In this document: one piece after another, positions 9,012 to 17,315 of the stretch | How positions within the stretch are numbered: position 1 is the first letter of the stretch | Layout of the letters: each line of letters opens with the position of its first letter | NCBI GenBank assembly: GCA_963663635.2 | Contig: CAXXMY010000009.1 | Location: forward strand, 372,001-436,000 | Direction of reading: 5' to 3' | Length of the DNA stretch: 64,000 nt | Source: Poriferisodalis sp963663635 | GTDB lineage: Bacteria > Actinomycetota > Acidimicrobiia > Acidimicrobiales > Poriferisodalaceae | Notes under the pieces: model-generated | What the model saw: the letters and a program-made list of their open reading frames with translations, nothing else | What the model was told of the DNA's origin: nothing | Database searches by the model: none | Translations under genes and position numbers: made by a program

Positions 9012-9031
9012 ATTCGCGAGGAATAGCACTA

Positions 9032-10268
9032 GTGCTGTGTCCGCAAACGTTCGTCGGGTTGGTGTCCGCGTGGCGGGGTGTGGTTTGTGGTTTGGTCGGG
9101 GGTATGAGTGAGCGTGTTCGGGTCCGTCGGTTGACCCATGAGGAAGGCCAGGCGTTGCAGCGGATCGTGCGTCGCGGCGCCGGCAAGTCGCCGGGGTCTC
9201 ATGTGCGATGGCGGCGTGGGGTGGTGGTCCATGCGTCGGCGGGCGGGAACTCGGTGCCGGTGATCGCGCAGCTGGCGGCGACGTCGCCTGATCGGGTGCG
9301 CGAGATGATCCATCGGTTCAACGAGTCGCCGATGGCGTCGTCGGGTCCCTCAGTGGGCGGGTGGCCGTGGTCGCCGGATCACGACTGACGATGAGGCGTT
9401 CATCGTCGAGACGGCCCGCATCCGCCCAAAGAAGCTGGACTCAGCCGTTCACGCGGTGGAGCGTCCGCAAGCTCGCGGCGTACCTGGCCGACAACCCGAC
9501 CCGGGTGATCCAGGTCGGCCGGCAGCGGCTGCACGAGATCCTCACCGAGTCAGGCATCACGTTCGGGCGCACCAAGACCTGGGCCGAGTCCAACGACGCG
9601 GACCGCGACGCGAAGCTGGACCGCGTCGAGCATGTGGCGGACAAGCACCCAGACCGGGTGTTCGCGTTCGACGAGTTCGGGCCGCTGGCCATTCGCCCGA
9701 CCGGCGGGGCGTGCTGGGCGCCGCGCTCGCGTCCCCAGCGGCTGCGCGCGAACTACAACAAGCTCCACGGGGTGCGCCAGTTCCACGGCTGCTACAGCGT
9801 CGGCGACGACGAGCTGTGGGGCGTCGTGCGGCGCCGCAAGTCCGCAGCCAACACCCTCGCAGCGCTCAAGACCATCCGCGCCCGCCGCCCTGACGGCGAG
9901 CCGGTCTATGTGATCTTGGACAACCTGTCAGCCCACAACCGCACCGACATTCGCAAATGGGCCAAGCGCAACAACGTCGAGCTGTGCTTCACCCCCACCT
10001 ACAGCTCATGGGCGAACCCCATCGAAGCGCACTTCGGGCCGCTGCGCGAGTTCGTGCCCGACAACTCCGACCACCCCAACCACACCGTGCTCACCCGCGC
10101 TCTGCACGCCCACCTGCGCTGGCGCAACGCCAACAAACGCTCACCCGAACTGCTCGCAGCCCAACGACGCGAACGAGCCAGAACCCGAGCCGAAAAACAA
10201 CACCGCTGGGGCAGACCCACCAAACAAGCCGCATGACCAAAGCGCGCAAACGTTTGCGGACACAGCAC
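9032..10268 (+). mobile_element. IS630-family insertion sequence, copy 1
   Basis: A 1237-bp element with 20-bp terminal inverted repeats (GTGCTGTGTCCGCAAACGTT at the left, its complement at 10249-10268) flanked on both sides by TA (9030-9031 and 10269-10270), the duplicated target of IS630/Tc1-mariner elements. It is almost identical to copy 2 at 19662-20898 and of the same length. It interrupts the region immediately 5' of the CWB2-S8 protease gene. The transposase is carried in overlapping frames and has an extra T relative to copy 2. Confidence 0.95.
9104..10236 (+). pseudogene. IS630 transposase, copy 1 (two frame changes)
   Basis: The first frame (ATG 9104 to 9388) encodes the N-terminal HTH half ending HRFNESP. 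A middle frame carries PQWAGG and ITTDDEAFIVETARIRPKKL, and a third frame carries the catalytic half: AFDEFGPL, VILDNLSAHNRTD and SSWANPIEAHFG supply the DDE triad. The first frame change is shared with copy 2 and may be a programmed shift, as used by some IS630 elements. The second is caused by an extra T near 9442 (GGACTCAGCC against GGACCAGCC in copy 2), so this copy is probably inactive. Its C-terminus (RWGRPTKQAA) is intact. Confidence 0.85.
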
Positions 10269-10294
10269 TAGGTAGGCGCCGCCGCGTCAGCCGA

Positions 10295-13200
10295 GTGGCT
10301 GCTGCGGCGTTGACGGTGATCGCAGCCGGTGCGGCCCTGGTGGCTGTGCCCGCCGAGCCGGTGGCTGCACAGTCAGAGGCGTCGAGCGGCGGCGTGGTGG
10401 TGATCGCAAATGGCTGGTCGTCGGCCGATGTCGGGGCGGCTGCGCCGTTAGCGGGCCGTCTCGACGCCAGCGTGCTGTACGCGTCGACATCGTCGCTGGG
10501 CGACGCGACCGAGCAGGCGTTGGAGCAGCTGGAGCCCTCACGGGTCATTCTCATGGGCGGTACTGTCGCCCTCGAAGCACAGGTCGCCACGGCAGTTCGC
10601 CGGCTCGTGCCCGGTGCGGAGGTGACGCGGCACAGCGGCAGTGATCGCATTGACACCGCAGCCAAAGCCGCTTTGTCGGCGCCTTCAGTGCCCAGGGGTC
10701 GCCCGGTGGTGATCGCGAACGGCTGGTCGCCCTCGGATGTCGGCACGGCGGCGCCTCTCGCCGCATCCCTCGGCGGAAGCGTGCTGTTTGCCAACCGCGA
10801 CAGCCTCGGCGGCCCCACCGTCGCCGCGCTGAGCCGGCTCGACCCTTCGAGGATCATCATCGTTGGCGGCACCGCCGCGCTCAGCACGCGCATCGAGACT
10901 GAACTTGCCAGCGTCGTGGCGGGCGTGCGCACCCAGCGGCTCGCCGGCGCGGACCGCGTGGACACCGCCGCTCGCGGCGCTGCGCTGGCCGATGTGGGCC
11001 TCGGCGAGCCGGTCGTACTCGCGAATGGCTGGTCCGCCGCCGACGTGGGCATCGCAGCACCCTTGGCGGCGGCTCTGGACGGCAGCGTCCTGTTCACCGA
11101 GCGCAACGCTCTGGGAGTGCGCACCGCGCGGGCGCTGGAACGCCTGAGCCCGTCACGGATCATTCTGGTGGGCGGCAGCAGCCGGCTCGCCGAAACCCTC
11201 GACGCGGAACTTGAGCGGCTGCGGCCGGGCACACCAAGGGTCAACATCGCGGGCCCGGACCGGATCGGCACCGCCGCGCTCGCGGCGCTGTTCGCCGTCG
11301 AGTTCGGCGCCGAGCAGCAACGCTTCGAAGACGCCGTCACCACCATCGCTCCCGGAGGAGCCGACTGCGACGCCGCCCCCCAGCTCGACGTTGCCGACAT
11401 CGACGCGGTCGATCCCCCCGCCGACCTCAACGACCCGACCACACCCCTCACGGTCGCCGAGGTCGTGCGCATCGCGGGCGGCTGCGCCCTCGTCGACTAC
11501 GTGATGCTCGACGGTCGCACCGTCGCCGAGATCCGCAACCTGCTCGCCGACGAGCCCACCGTGTTCGCCGTCGGCGAGCCACTGCGAGGCTTCGAGCCTG
11601 ACCATGACACCGGTGCGCACAGCGGATACGCACCCGACTCGGGCGACCACTACGACGACGGCGCCGGCAAACAATGGCACCTGCCCGCAAACTACATGGA
11701 ACAACTCTGGGACGGCTGGGACTCAGCCAATCCGATCACCGTCGCGGTGATCGACACCGGCGTAGAGGTGACTCACCCAGACCTCGCCGACCGGATTGCC
11801 GACGATCCCTTGGGCGGCTGTCACGACACTGACACCGATGGTCACGGAACTCACGTAGCTGGAATCATCGCCGCAGAGAGAAACGACCAGCATGTAGCCG
11901 GGGTTGCACCGCAAGCAAACATTCTCCCTATCGGCGGTGTGGTTCTGGGTACGACATGCACCGTTGGAAGCGCACCGCTCGCGATCATCGACGCGCTCAA
12001 TCGATCCGAAGAGACCCGCGCCAAGGTCATCAACATGTCCTTCGCCAGCGACTACGCGGCGCGCCCGCCAGACGACTCATGCGGAGAGCTCGATGACGGA
12101 TGGCGCCTGGGGGACCTCACTGACCGGATCGACAACCTGGAGATGACCGTCGGCGTCCTCACGACAACGATCGACAACAGCTGCGACGCATTCCGGCAAC
12201 TACTCGAAATCGCCGAGGAACTCAACGTGGTCGCGGTCGCAGCGGCGGGCAACTGCTTTCAGAGCTGTGACGCATGGACCTTAGACAACACTGCCGACCC
12301 CGTCACCTGGACAGGACCCACGAAGGCGGTCAACGCATTCTCACTGCCCGCAGGCTTCGACACGGTGATCGCTGTAGCAGCCGTGGACCAAGACGGCAAC
12401 CGGTCCAGCTACAGCAGCGCCCATGACTACGTGGACATCGCCGCGCCAGGCGGCAACCACGATCCCGGCATCTTGTCCACAGTGCCGCTCCTGACATGCG
12501 TTACAAATACCCACCCGGTATCAGGCTCCGACTACTGGTCACCCAACGGCTGCGGAATCGACAATCCCCCAGCCGAATGCGACGACGTTACAACGCTCGA
12601 TCCGAATCAATTCAACCAGCCCACCGACTGCGCACACCACGTCGGCTACGCCAGCGGCACGTCGATGGCCTCGCCGTTCGTGGCCGGTGTCGTGGCGCAC
12701 ATGCTGAACCGCTACCCCGATGCCACACCCGAGCAAGTGCGCCTCGCTCTCGCCGAGTCCGCGCAGGATCGTGGTGCCTCGGGCAAAGACGACGAATACG
12801 GGCACGGCATCGTCCAGCCGCTCGCTGCGATCGACCGGCTCGGCGAGATTCTTGCCGGTGTGAACGTCAATGTTCGCGAGGACACTCCCGCACCATCGCT
12901 GGAGGCCCTCGACGTCTACCCGCCAGGTCTTCCGGGCATTTCGCCCCCGATTTCGCTGCAGCCGACGCTTTCGCCTGAAACCACGTCCTACTTAGTCACA
13001 GTCCCTGCCGGCACCTCGTACGTGACCGTCGAGGCGAGAGCGGCAAGCGGCTCCCGCTTGGAGGAGCCGTCTTCGCCCCCAGACGCTGACCCTCGGCGTT
13101 CCGGATACCAGGTCAGGCTGGAGGCGCAAGTCCGGCCCCCATCCCCTGACAGCGCCGACAAGCCCGGCACGTCGGCGGCGGTCGGGAAGCGTTTCTTGGA

Positions 13201-13315
13201 GGTGGTCGGTGACGAACGAAGGCAGTGTCCCATCGAGTGGTGGGGTTTGAGGTCGCCGACGCGCCGCCAGCCACGAAGTCGCAGGGGTCCACCAGTAGGG
13301 GGGCCATCGGCGTGA
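10295..13315 (+). pseudogene. Cell-wall-binding-repeat S8 (subtilisin-like) surface protease, clipped at both ends by IS elements
   Basis: Counting from GTG 10295, a hydrophobic signal segment (AALTVIAAGAALVAVPAEP) precedes three cell wall binding repeat 2 units starting near residues 33, 136 and 239 (each beginning with a v-I/L-A-N-G-W motif). A subtilisin domain follows with D487 (VAVIDTGVEVTHPDL), H517 (DGHGTHVAGI) and S790 (ASGTSMASPF). After residue ~870 a cadherin-like beta-sandwich begins (LSPETTSYLVTVPAGTSYVT). The sequence just 5' of GTG 10295 reads RRRRVSR in frame, a typical signal n-region, so the natural start was probably separated by IS630. The 3' end runs into IS256 at 13221; residues after that come from the element. 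Likely a secreted, wall-anchored protease; expression in this state is doubtful. Confidence 0.8.
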
Positions 13316-14696
13316 TCCTCGGTGAGCAGGGGTCCGCCAGTAGGGGGGCCGTCGGCGTGATCCTCGGTGAGAGAAATCACCCACTCGTCGAGGAGGACGC
13401 ACCGATGGCCCTTTCTGGGAATGACACAGCACAGCTGTGGGAGACGTTTCGCGCCGGGGGCGGCGCGGAGCTGGTCCGCGGCGCGGTGCTGGTGCGCGGC
13501 GCGGTGCGCTTTGTGCTCCAGGAGCTGATCGAGGCTGAGGCCGCCGAGGCGGTGGGCGCCGGGCGCTATGAGCGCAGCGACGCTCGTGTGGCCGAGCGCA
13601 ATGGGCACAGGCCGCGGCTGCTGGCCGCCCAGGCCGGCGATGTCGGGTTGAGGATCCCCAAGCTGGGCAAGGGCTCGTTGTCGGCGTCGGTGCTTGAGCC
13701 GCGTCGGCGCATCGATCGGGCGCTGGGCGCGGTGGTCATGGAGGCATATGCGGCTGGGGTGTCCACCCGATCGGTGGACGATCTGGTGGCCGCGCTGGGC
13801 GCGGAGTCGGGGATATCGAAGTCGGAGGTGTCGCGCATCTGTGCGGGGCTCGACGACATGGCGGAGGCGTTCAGGGGCCGGCGCCTCGATCACGTCGGTT
13901 TCGCCTGCGTCTATGTGGACGCGACCTGTCTCAAGGTGCGCGACAGCGTCTGCCAGGTCGTCTCGATGGCGATGGTCGTGGCCGCCGGCGTCACCGCCGA
14001 CGCCAACCGGGAGATCCTGGGATGCGACATCGGCGACAGCGACAGCGAGGGGTTCTGGCAGCACTTGTTGGGCTCGCTGGGATCCCGAGGGCTCGCCGGG
14101 GTGCGCCTGGTGACAGCCGACGCCCACGCCGGGCTCGGCGCCGCCGCGGACCGCACCATCGAGGGCGCCGGGCGCCAGCGATGCCGGGTGCACTTCATCG
14201 GCAGCCTTGTGGCGCTGGTGCCCCGCACCCACCAGCACATGGCCGCCGCAGTGTCCCGGACCGTGTTCGCGCAGCCCGACGCCGACGCCGTGAGCGACGC
14301 CTGGGACGAAGTCGCCGCCCAGCTCGGCGCCCGATTCCCCAAAGTCGCAGCGCTGATGGCCCACGCCAAGCCCGAGGCGGGGGCCTTCGCCGCGTTCCCT
14401 CGGGCGCACCGGCAAAAGATCTGGTCCACCGACCCCCTCGAACGCATCAACAAAGAGATCAAACGCCGATCACGCGTCGTGGGGATCTTCCCCAACCAAG
14501 CATCCGCCATCCGCCTCGTCGCAGCGATCCTCGCTGACCTCCACGACGAATGCCAAGCCACAGACCGCCGCTACCTCACAGAACACACCATGGCCACCCT
14601 CAACCCCGAGCGCGACACCATCGCCACAGCCGAGCTCACACCCCGCAACTGACACCGAGGCCAACCCCAAAACCCACCACTCCACGGGACGCCGCC
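13221..14696 (+). mobile_element. IS256-family (Mutator) insertion sequence, copy 1
   Basis: A 1476-bp element with imperfect ~33-bp terminal repeats beginning GGCAGTGTCCCATCGAGTGG at the left and GGCGGCGTCCCGTGGAGTGG at the right (read inward). Its flanking 8-mers (CGAACGAA and AGTTCGAA) do not match, unlike copy 2, so the flanks have probably been recombined. The 5' non-coding part holds a 45-bp unit twice in tandem (13282-13326 and 13327-13371) that copy 2 has once, plus a short extra segment. It truncates the S8 protease gene on its left and a coiled-coil gene on its right. Confidence 0.92.
13405..14652 (+). CDS. IS256-family transposase (intact)
   Basis: A 415-residue Mutator-type transposase. 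The DDE residues are in CVYVDATCLKVR, VRLVTADAHAGL and the C-terminal STDPLERINKEIKRR. ATG 13405 (MALSGNDTAQLW) was chosen because it matches the start seen in copy 2 and follows AGGAGG closely (13391-13396). The frame is open upstream, but that part is the element's non-coding repeat. An LVRGAV hexapeptide occurs twice near residue 25 here and three times in copy 2. This copy appears complete and could act in trans on copy 2. Confidence 0.93.
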   Translation: MALSGNDTAQLWETFRAGGGAELVRGAVLVRGAVRFVLQELIEAEAAEAVGAGRYERSDARVAERNGHRPRLLAAQAGDVGLRIPKLGKGSLSASVLEPRRRIDRALGAVVMEAYAAGVSTRSVDDLVAALGAESGISKSEVSRICAGLDDMAEAFRGRRLDHVGFACVYVDATCLKVRDSVCQVVSMAMVVAAGVTADANREILGCDIGDSDSEGFWQHLLGSLGSRGLAGVRLVTADAHAGLGAAADRTIEGAGRQRCRVHFIGSLVALVPRTHQHMAAAVSRTVFAQPDADAVSDAWDEVAAQLGARFPKVAALMAHAKPEAGAFAAFPRAHRQKIWSTDPLERINKEIKRRSRVVGIFPNQASAIRLVAAILADLHDECQATDRRYLTEHTMATLNPERDTIATAELTPRN

Positions 14697-14839
14697 AGTT
14701 CGAAGCCCGCTTCGACGGTGTGGACAACCGTTTCGACGGCGTCGATCGTCGACTCGACGAATTGCGCGTCGACTATCGCACCCTGGCCCAGCGAATCGAC
14801 CGGATGGTCGAGGGGCTTCCAGCGCTGCAAGTGACCTAG
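14697..14839 (+). pseudogene. 3' remnant of a coiled-coil protein gene
   Basis: Starting immediately at the IS256 right end, one frame reads QFEARFDGVDNRFDGVDRRL, then DELRVDYRTLAQRIDRMVEG and ends at a TAG. The regular heptad pattern (F-x-x-V/R-D) indicates a coiled coil. The 5' part of the gene is missing, and the IS982-type element begins right after the stop codon, whose last bases form its CTAG target site. The parent protein is unknown. Confidence 0.6.
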
Positions 14840-15862
14840 ATGATTAGTTCCAAGGGGTCGGGTCCACCGGTTGTGGGGTGAGGGTGTCCAAGCTCGGGGT
14901 GTGTATTCACGCTTCGATCTTGGAGGTTCTCAGCATGGGCCCGGACTCGGGTCACCCTCGCGACCGCACTGTATGTGAGGATCGATGACCTGTTGGCGCA
15001 GAACCCTGGGTGGGCGCCGCAGCGGCCTGCGGTGGGGTTCGCCCCGAAGCTGTCGGACGCGGAGCTGGTCACCTTGGCGGTGATCTGTGCGCTGTTGGGG
15101 TTCGACAACGAGTCGCAGTTCGTGCGCTACGCCCATGCGCATCTGAGGCCGTGGTTCCCGTATCTGGCGAACCGCGACGGCTACAACAAGCGGCTGCGGC
15201 GCAGCGCCGAGATGATCGCTCGTGTCATGGGATGGCTCGCACGCGAGTGCGAGTCGTGGCACCACGACGTGTGGCTGGTGGACTCCACGCCGGTCGAGTG
15301 CGGCACCAGCCGCGAGACCCAAAAGCGCTCCGGCCTCGCGGGATGGGCCCAATACGGCTGGTGCGCGTCGCATTCCCGCTGGTTCTGGGGCTTGCGGCTG
15401 CATCTTGTGGCCACCCCGGCGGGGCTGCGGGTCGCGTTCGCTCTCGCCGGCGCGAAAGCCGACGAACGCGACGTCTGCGCCGACATGATCGACGCGGCCC
15501 GCATCGCCAGAGCGGGCCAGACCCTCATCGCCGACAACCGCTGCCGCTCCCAAGCATTCGAAGCCGACCTCAACAACGTCGGCATCACCGTGCTGCGCCC
15601 CGCCACCCGAACCGAGGCCCCACGTCCCGGCGCCAGATTCCTGCGGCCCCTGCGCCAGATCACCGAATCGATCATCCAGACCCTCAAAGGCCAGCTCACC
15701 CTCGAACGCCACAAAGCACGCACCAAAACCGGCGTCGCCGTGCGCATCGGCACCCGCCTCCTCGCCCTCACCGCCGCCTTCTGGCACAACGAGACCTACC
15801 GACACACCCGACCAGCACGCTCACTGACCGCATACGACCACCAAAACCTTGGAACTAATCAT
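14840..15862 (+). mobile_element. IS982-type insertion sequence with CTAG target duplication
   Basis: A 1023-bp element bounded by perfect 16-bp inverted repeats ATGATTAGTTCCAAGG (14840-14855) and CCTTGGAACTAATCAT (15847-15862). CTAG flanks both ends (14836-14839 and 15863-15866); because CTAG is itself palindromic the exact repeat/target boundary is uncertain. It is inserted at the stop codon of the coiled-coil remnant. Confidence 0.9.
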
Positions 15863-15883
15863 CTAGCTCGGGGCAGCACCTGA
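14975..15883 (+). CDS. IS982-family transposase
   Basis: About 302 residues. The order VWLVDSTPVECGTSRE, GWAQYGWCASHSRWFWGLRL, TLIADNRCRSQAFE, RQITESIIQTLKGQLTLERH and LLALTAAFWHN matches actinobacterial IS982 transposases, giving a D-D-E core. The second acidic site reads ADNR where relatives usually have DKG, so activity is uncertain. The start is GTG 14975. The frame runs through the right inverted repeat and stops 20 nt into flanking DNA, so the last few residues depend on the insertion site. Confidence 0.85.
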   Translation: MRIDDLLAQNPGWAPQRPAVGFAPKLSDAELVTLAVICALLGFDNESQFVRYAHAHLRPWFPYLANRDGYNKRLRRSAEMIARVMGWLARECESWHHDVWLVDSTPVECGTSRETQKRSGLAGWAQYGWCASHSRWFWGLRLHLVATPAGLRVAFALAGAKADERDVCADMIDAARIARAGQTLIADNRCRSQAFEADLNNVGITVLRPATRTEAPRPGARFLRPLRQITESIIQTLKGQLTLERHKARTKTGVAVRIGTRLLALTAAFWHNETYRHTRPARSLTAYDHQNLGTNHLARGST

Positions 15884-16297
15884 CGGCCGACTGCGCTGCT
15901 GCACAACACCGACGCTGCAACCCCGGCCATAGCCCCCGGTACCGATGGCAGGCGAGACATCGAGATCACCCGGTGCGCGCTTGAGAGTCGTGTTCCAGTG
16001 GGTGGTCGTGCTCAGGCGTCCACAAGCCGGGAGTTCACGTACAGATTCAGGCTGACCCCGTTTTCTGCGGCACGCATGGCAAGTCGGCGGTGCACATCGG
16101 CAGGAACGCGCACTTGGAACTTCCCGCTAAATACTGGCGCTTCGCACTCATAATGAAAGTGCGTTCCCGACGGGTGGAGTGATGGTGTCGTTTTGGACGT
16201 GGCGGCGCACCTCGTTGGCCGTCTGGTTGGCGAGCTGAGCGGCCCAAACAGGTCCGCGGCCTGGCGGGTAAATCACTCCGGGACGTTCCTATAGATG
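15867..16297. other. Gene-remnant region between IS982 and the dead IS110
   Basis: No complete gene is present. It holds a 23-base stretch at 15936-15958 (CATAGC, then CCCGGTACCGATGGCA) that matches, with one mismatch, the bases around the start codon of the DUF3516 helicase (23343-23365), and, on the minus strand, the remnant of a ribbon-helix-helix protein (separate entry). A second minus-strand open segment at about 16158-16283 reads RGPVWAAQLANQTANEVRRH; I do not recognise it. Confidence 0.5.
16012..16137 (-). pseudogene. C-terminal remnant of a HicB-type ribbon-helix-helix antitoxin
   Basis: On the minus strand the frame reads FSGKFQVRVPADVHRRLAMR, then AAENGVSLNLYVNSRLVDA and a TGA. 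This is the typical C-terminal ribbon-helix-helix of HicB-like or Arc-type antitoxins (strand, helix with HRRLA, then GVSLN-YV). There is no start codon or N-terminal RNase H-like domain in the same frame, so it is a fragment. It is distinct from the HTH-type HicB encoded at 20948. Confidence 0.6.
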
Positions 16298-16474
16298 TCA
16301 AGTGCGGGTTGTGAGGGTGGAGAGGTCGGCTCGGAGTGTGCGGTAGAGCTCTCGGGCGACGAAGCGTTTGAGGCAGCGGATGGCTTCTTTTTTGGTCTTG
16401 CCGTCGGCGAGGCGGCGGTCGGTGTAGCTGCGGGTTCGTTCGCAGCAGCGGAGCCCGACGGTGACGATCATGTG
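16298..16474 (-). pseudogene. IS110-family transposase remnant, C-terminal piece
   Basis: The segment encodes HMIVTVGLRCCERTRSYTDR followed by RLADGKTKKEAIRCLKRFVA and RELYRTL, the conserved C-terminal end of IS110/IS902 transposases. It is cut by the IS21 element exactly at codons for His-Met. The other part of the gene lies beyond IS21 at 18990-19365; joining them across one copy of CATGTG restores NRALHMIVTVG in frame. Confidence 0.8.
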
Positions 16475-16550
16475 TGTCAATGGCCGGTGGGATCTGCCCA
16501 GTGGCGGACAGTAGAACTGCCCGGTGGTGGCCGGGTGTTGTGCCCGTGGC

Positions 16551-17315
16551 TCAGTTGGTCAGTGGCGTCACCCCCTTGGCGGCGGTGGCTTGGGTGAGGC
16601 GGATGCTGTCGCCGGCGGTCATGACGATGTGGGCGTGGTGCAGGAGCCGGTCGACGGTGGCGTTGGCGATGGTCTTGGGCATGAGTTCGTCGAACCCGGC
16701 GGGGTGAAGGTTGCTCGACAAGGCGATGGAGCGTTTCTCATAGGCGGCGTCGACGACGCGGTAGAGCGCTTCGGCGGTCTCGGTGGCGACGGGGAGCAGG
16801 CCGATGTCGTCGATCACGATGACGTCGGAGCGCATGATCCGCCGGATCGCTTTGGCGGCGGTGTCGTCGGCGCTGTGGCGGCGCACGAGCGCGCCGAGGT
16901 GCTCGAGACTGAACCGGGACACTTTGTGGCCGGCATCGACGGCGGCCTGGCCGAGCGCTTCAAGGAAGTGGGTCTTGGCGGTGCCTGATGGTCCGCACAC
17001 GACGAGGTTCTCGTGGCGGTGGATCCACTCCAGGGTGCGCAGCGCCCGCTGGGTCGGCGCCGGGATCGAGCTGACGGTTCCGTCCCAGATGTCGAAGGTC
17101 TTGCCGGTGGGGAACCCGGCCGCTTTGCGCCGGGCCCGGATTGAGGATGCTCGGCGGCCGGCGAGCTCCTCGGTGAGCAGTGCGCGCATCGCTTCGGCCG
17201 GTTCCCAGCGTTGTGCCTTGGCGGTGGCCGACAACTCCGGTGCTGCGGCGCGCATGTGGGGCAGGCGCAGGGCGCGCAACAGGTCGACGACCTCGTCGAT
17301 CGGTGCTGGGTTCAT
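16551..17315 (-). CDS. istB: IS21 helper ATPase IstB
   Basis: A 254-residue AAA+ ATPase. Walker A is VVCGPSGTAKTHFLEALG (about residues 107-124) and Walker B is SDVIVIDDIGLLPV. IstB assembles on target DNA and remodels it for IstA. The start ATG lies in the ATGA overlap with the end of istA, indicating translational coupling. The C-terminus ends soon after the sensor-type segment NATVDRLLHHAHIV. Full length for the family. Confidence 0.95.
   Translation of the reverse strand: MNPAPIDEVVDLLRALRLPHMRAAAPELSATAKAQRWEPAEAMRALLTEELAGRRASSIRARRKAAGFPTGKTFDIWDGTVSSIPAPTQRALRTLEWIHRHENLVVCGPSGTAKTHFLEALGQAAVDAGHKVSRFSLEHLGALVRRHSADDTAAKAIRRIMRSDVIVIDDIGLLPVATETAEALYRVVDAAYEKRSIALSSNLHPAGFDELMPKTIANATVDRLLHHAHIVMTAGDSIRLTQATAAKGVTPLTN

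Noticed and set aside
8848..9111. Open frame running through the poly-C tract (poly-proline) into IS630
   Set aside because: It crosses an IS boundary and has no family resemblance.
10141..11472. Long minus-strand open frame opposite the CWB2 repeats
   Set aside because: High-GC shadow; the composition is Ser/Arg/Ala-rich without domains, and the plus strand has clear motifs.
13213..14704. An 8-bp target duplication around IS256 copy 1
   Set aside because: The two flanking 8-mers (CGAACGAA, AGTTCGAA) differ in sequence and no offset gave a match.
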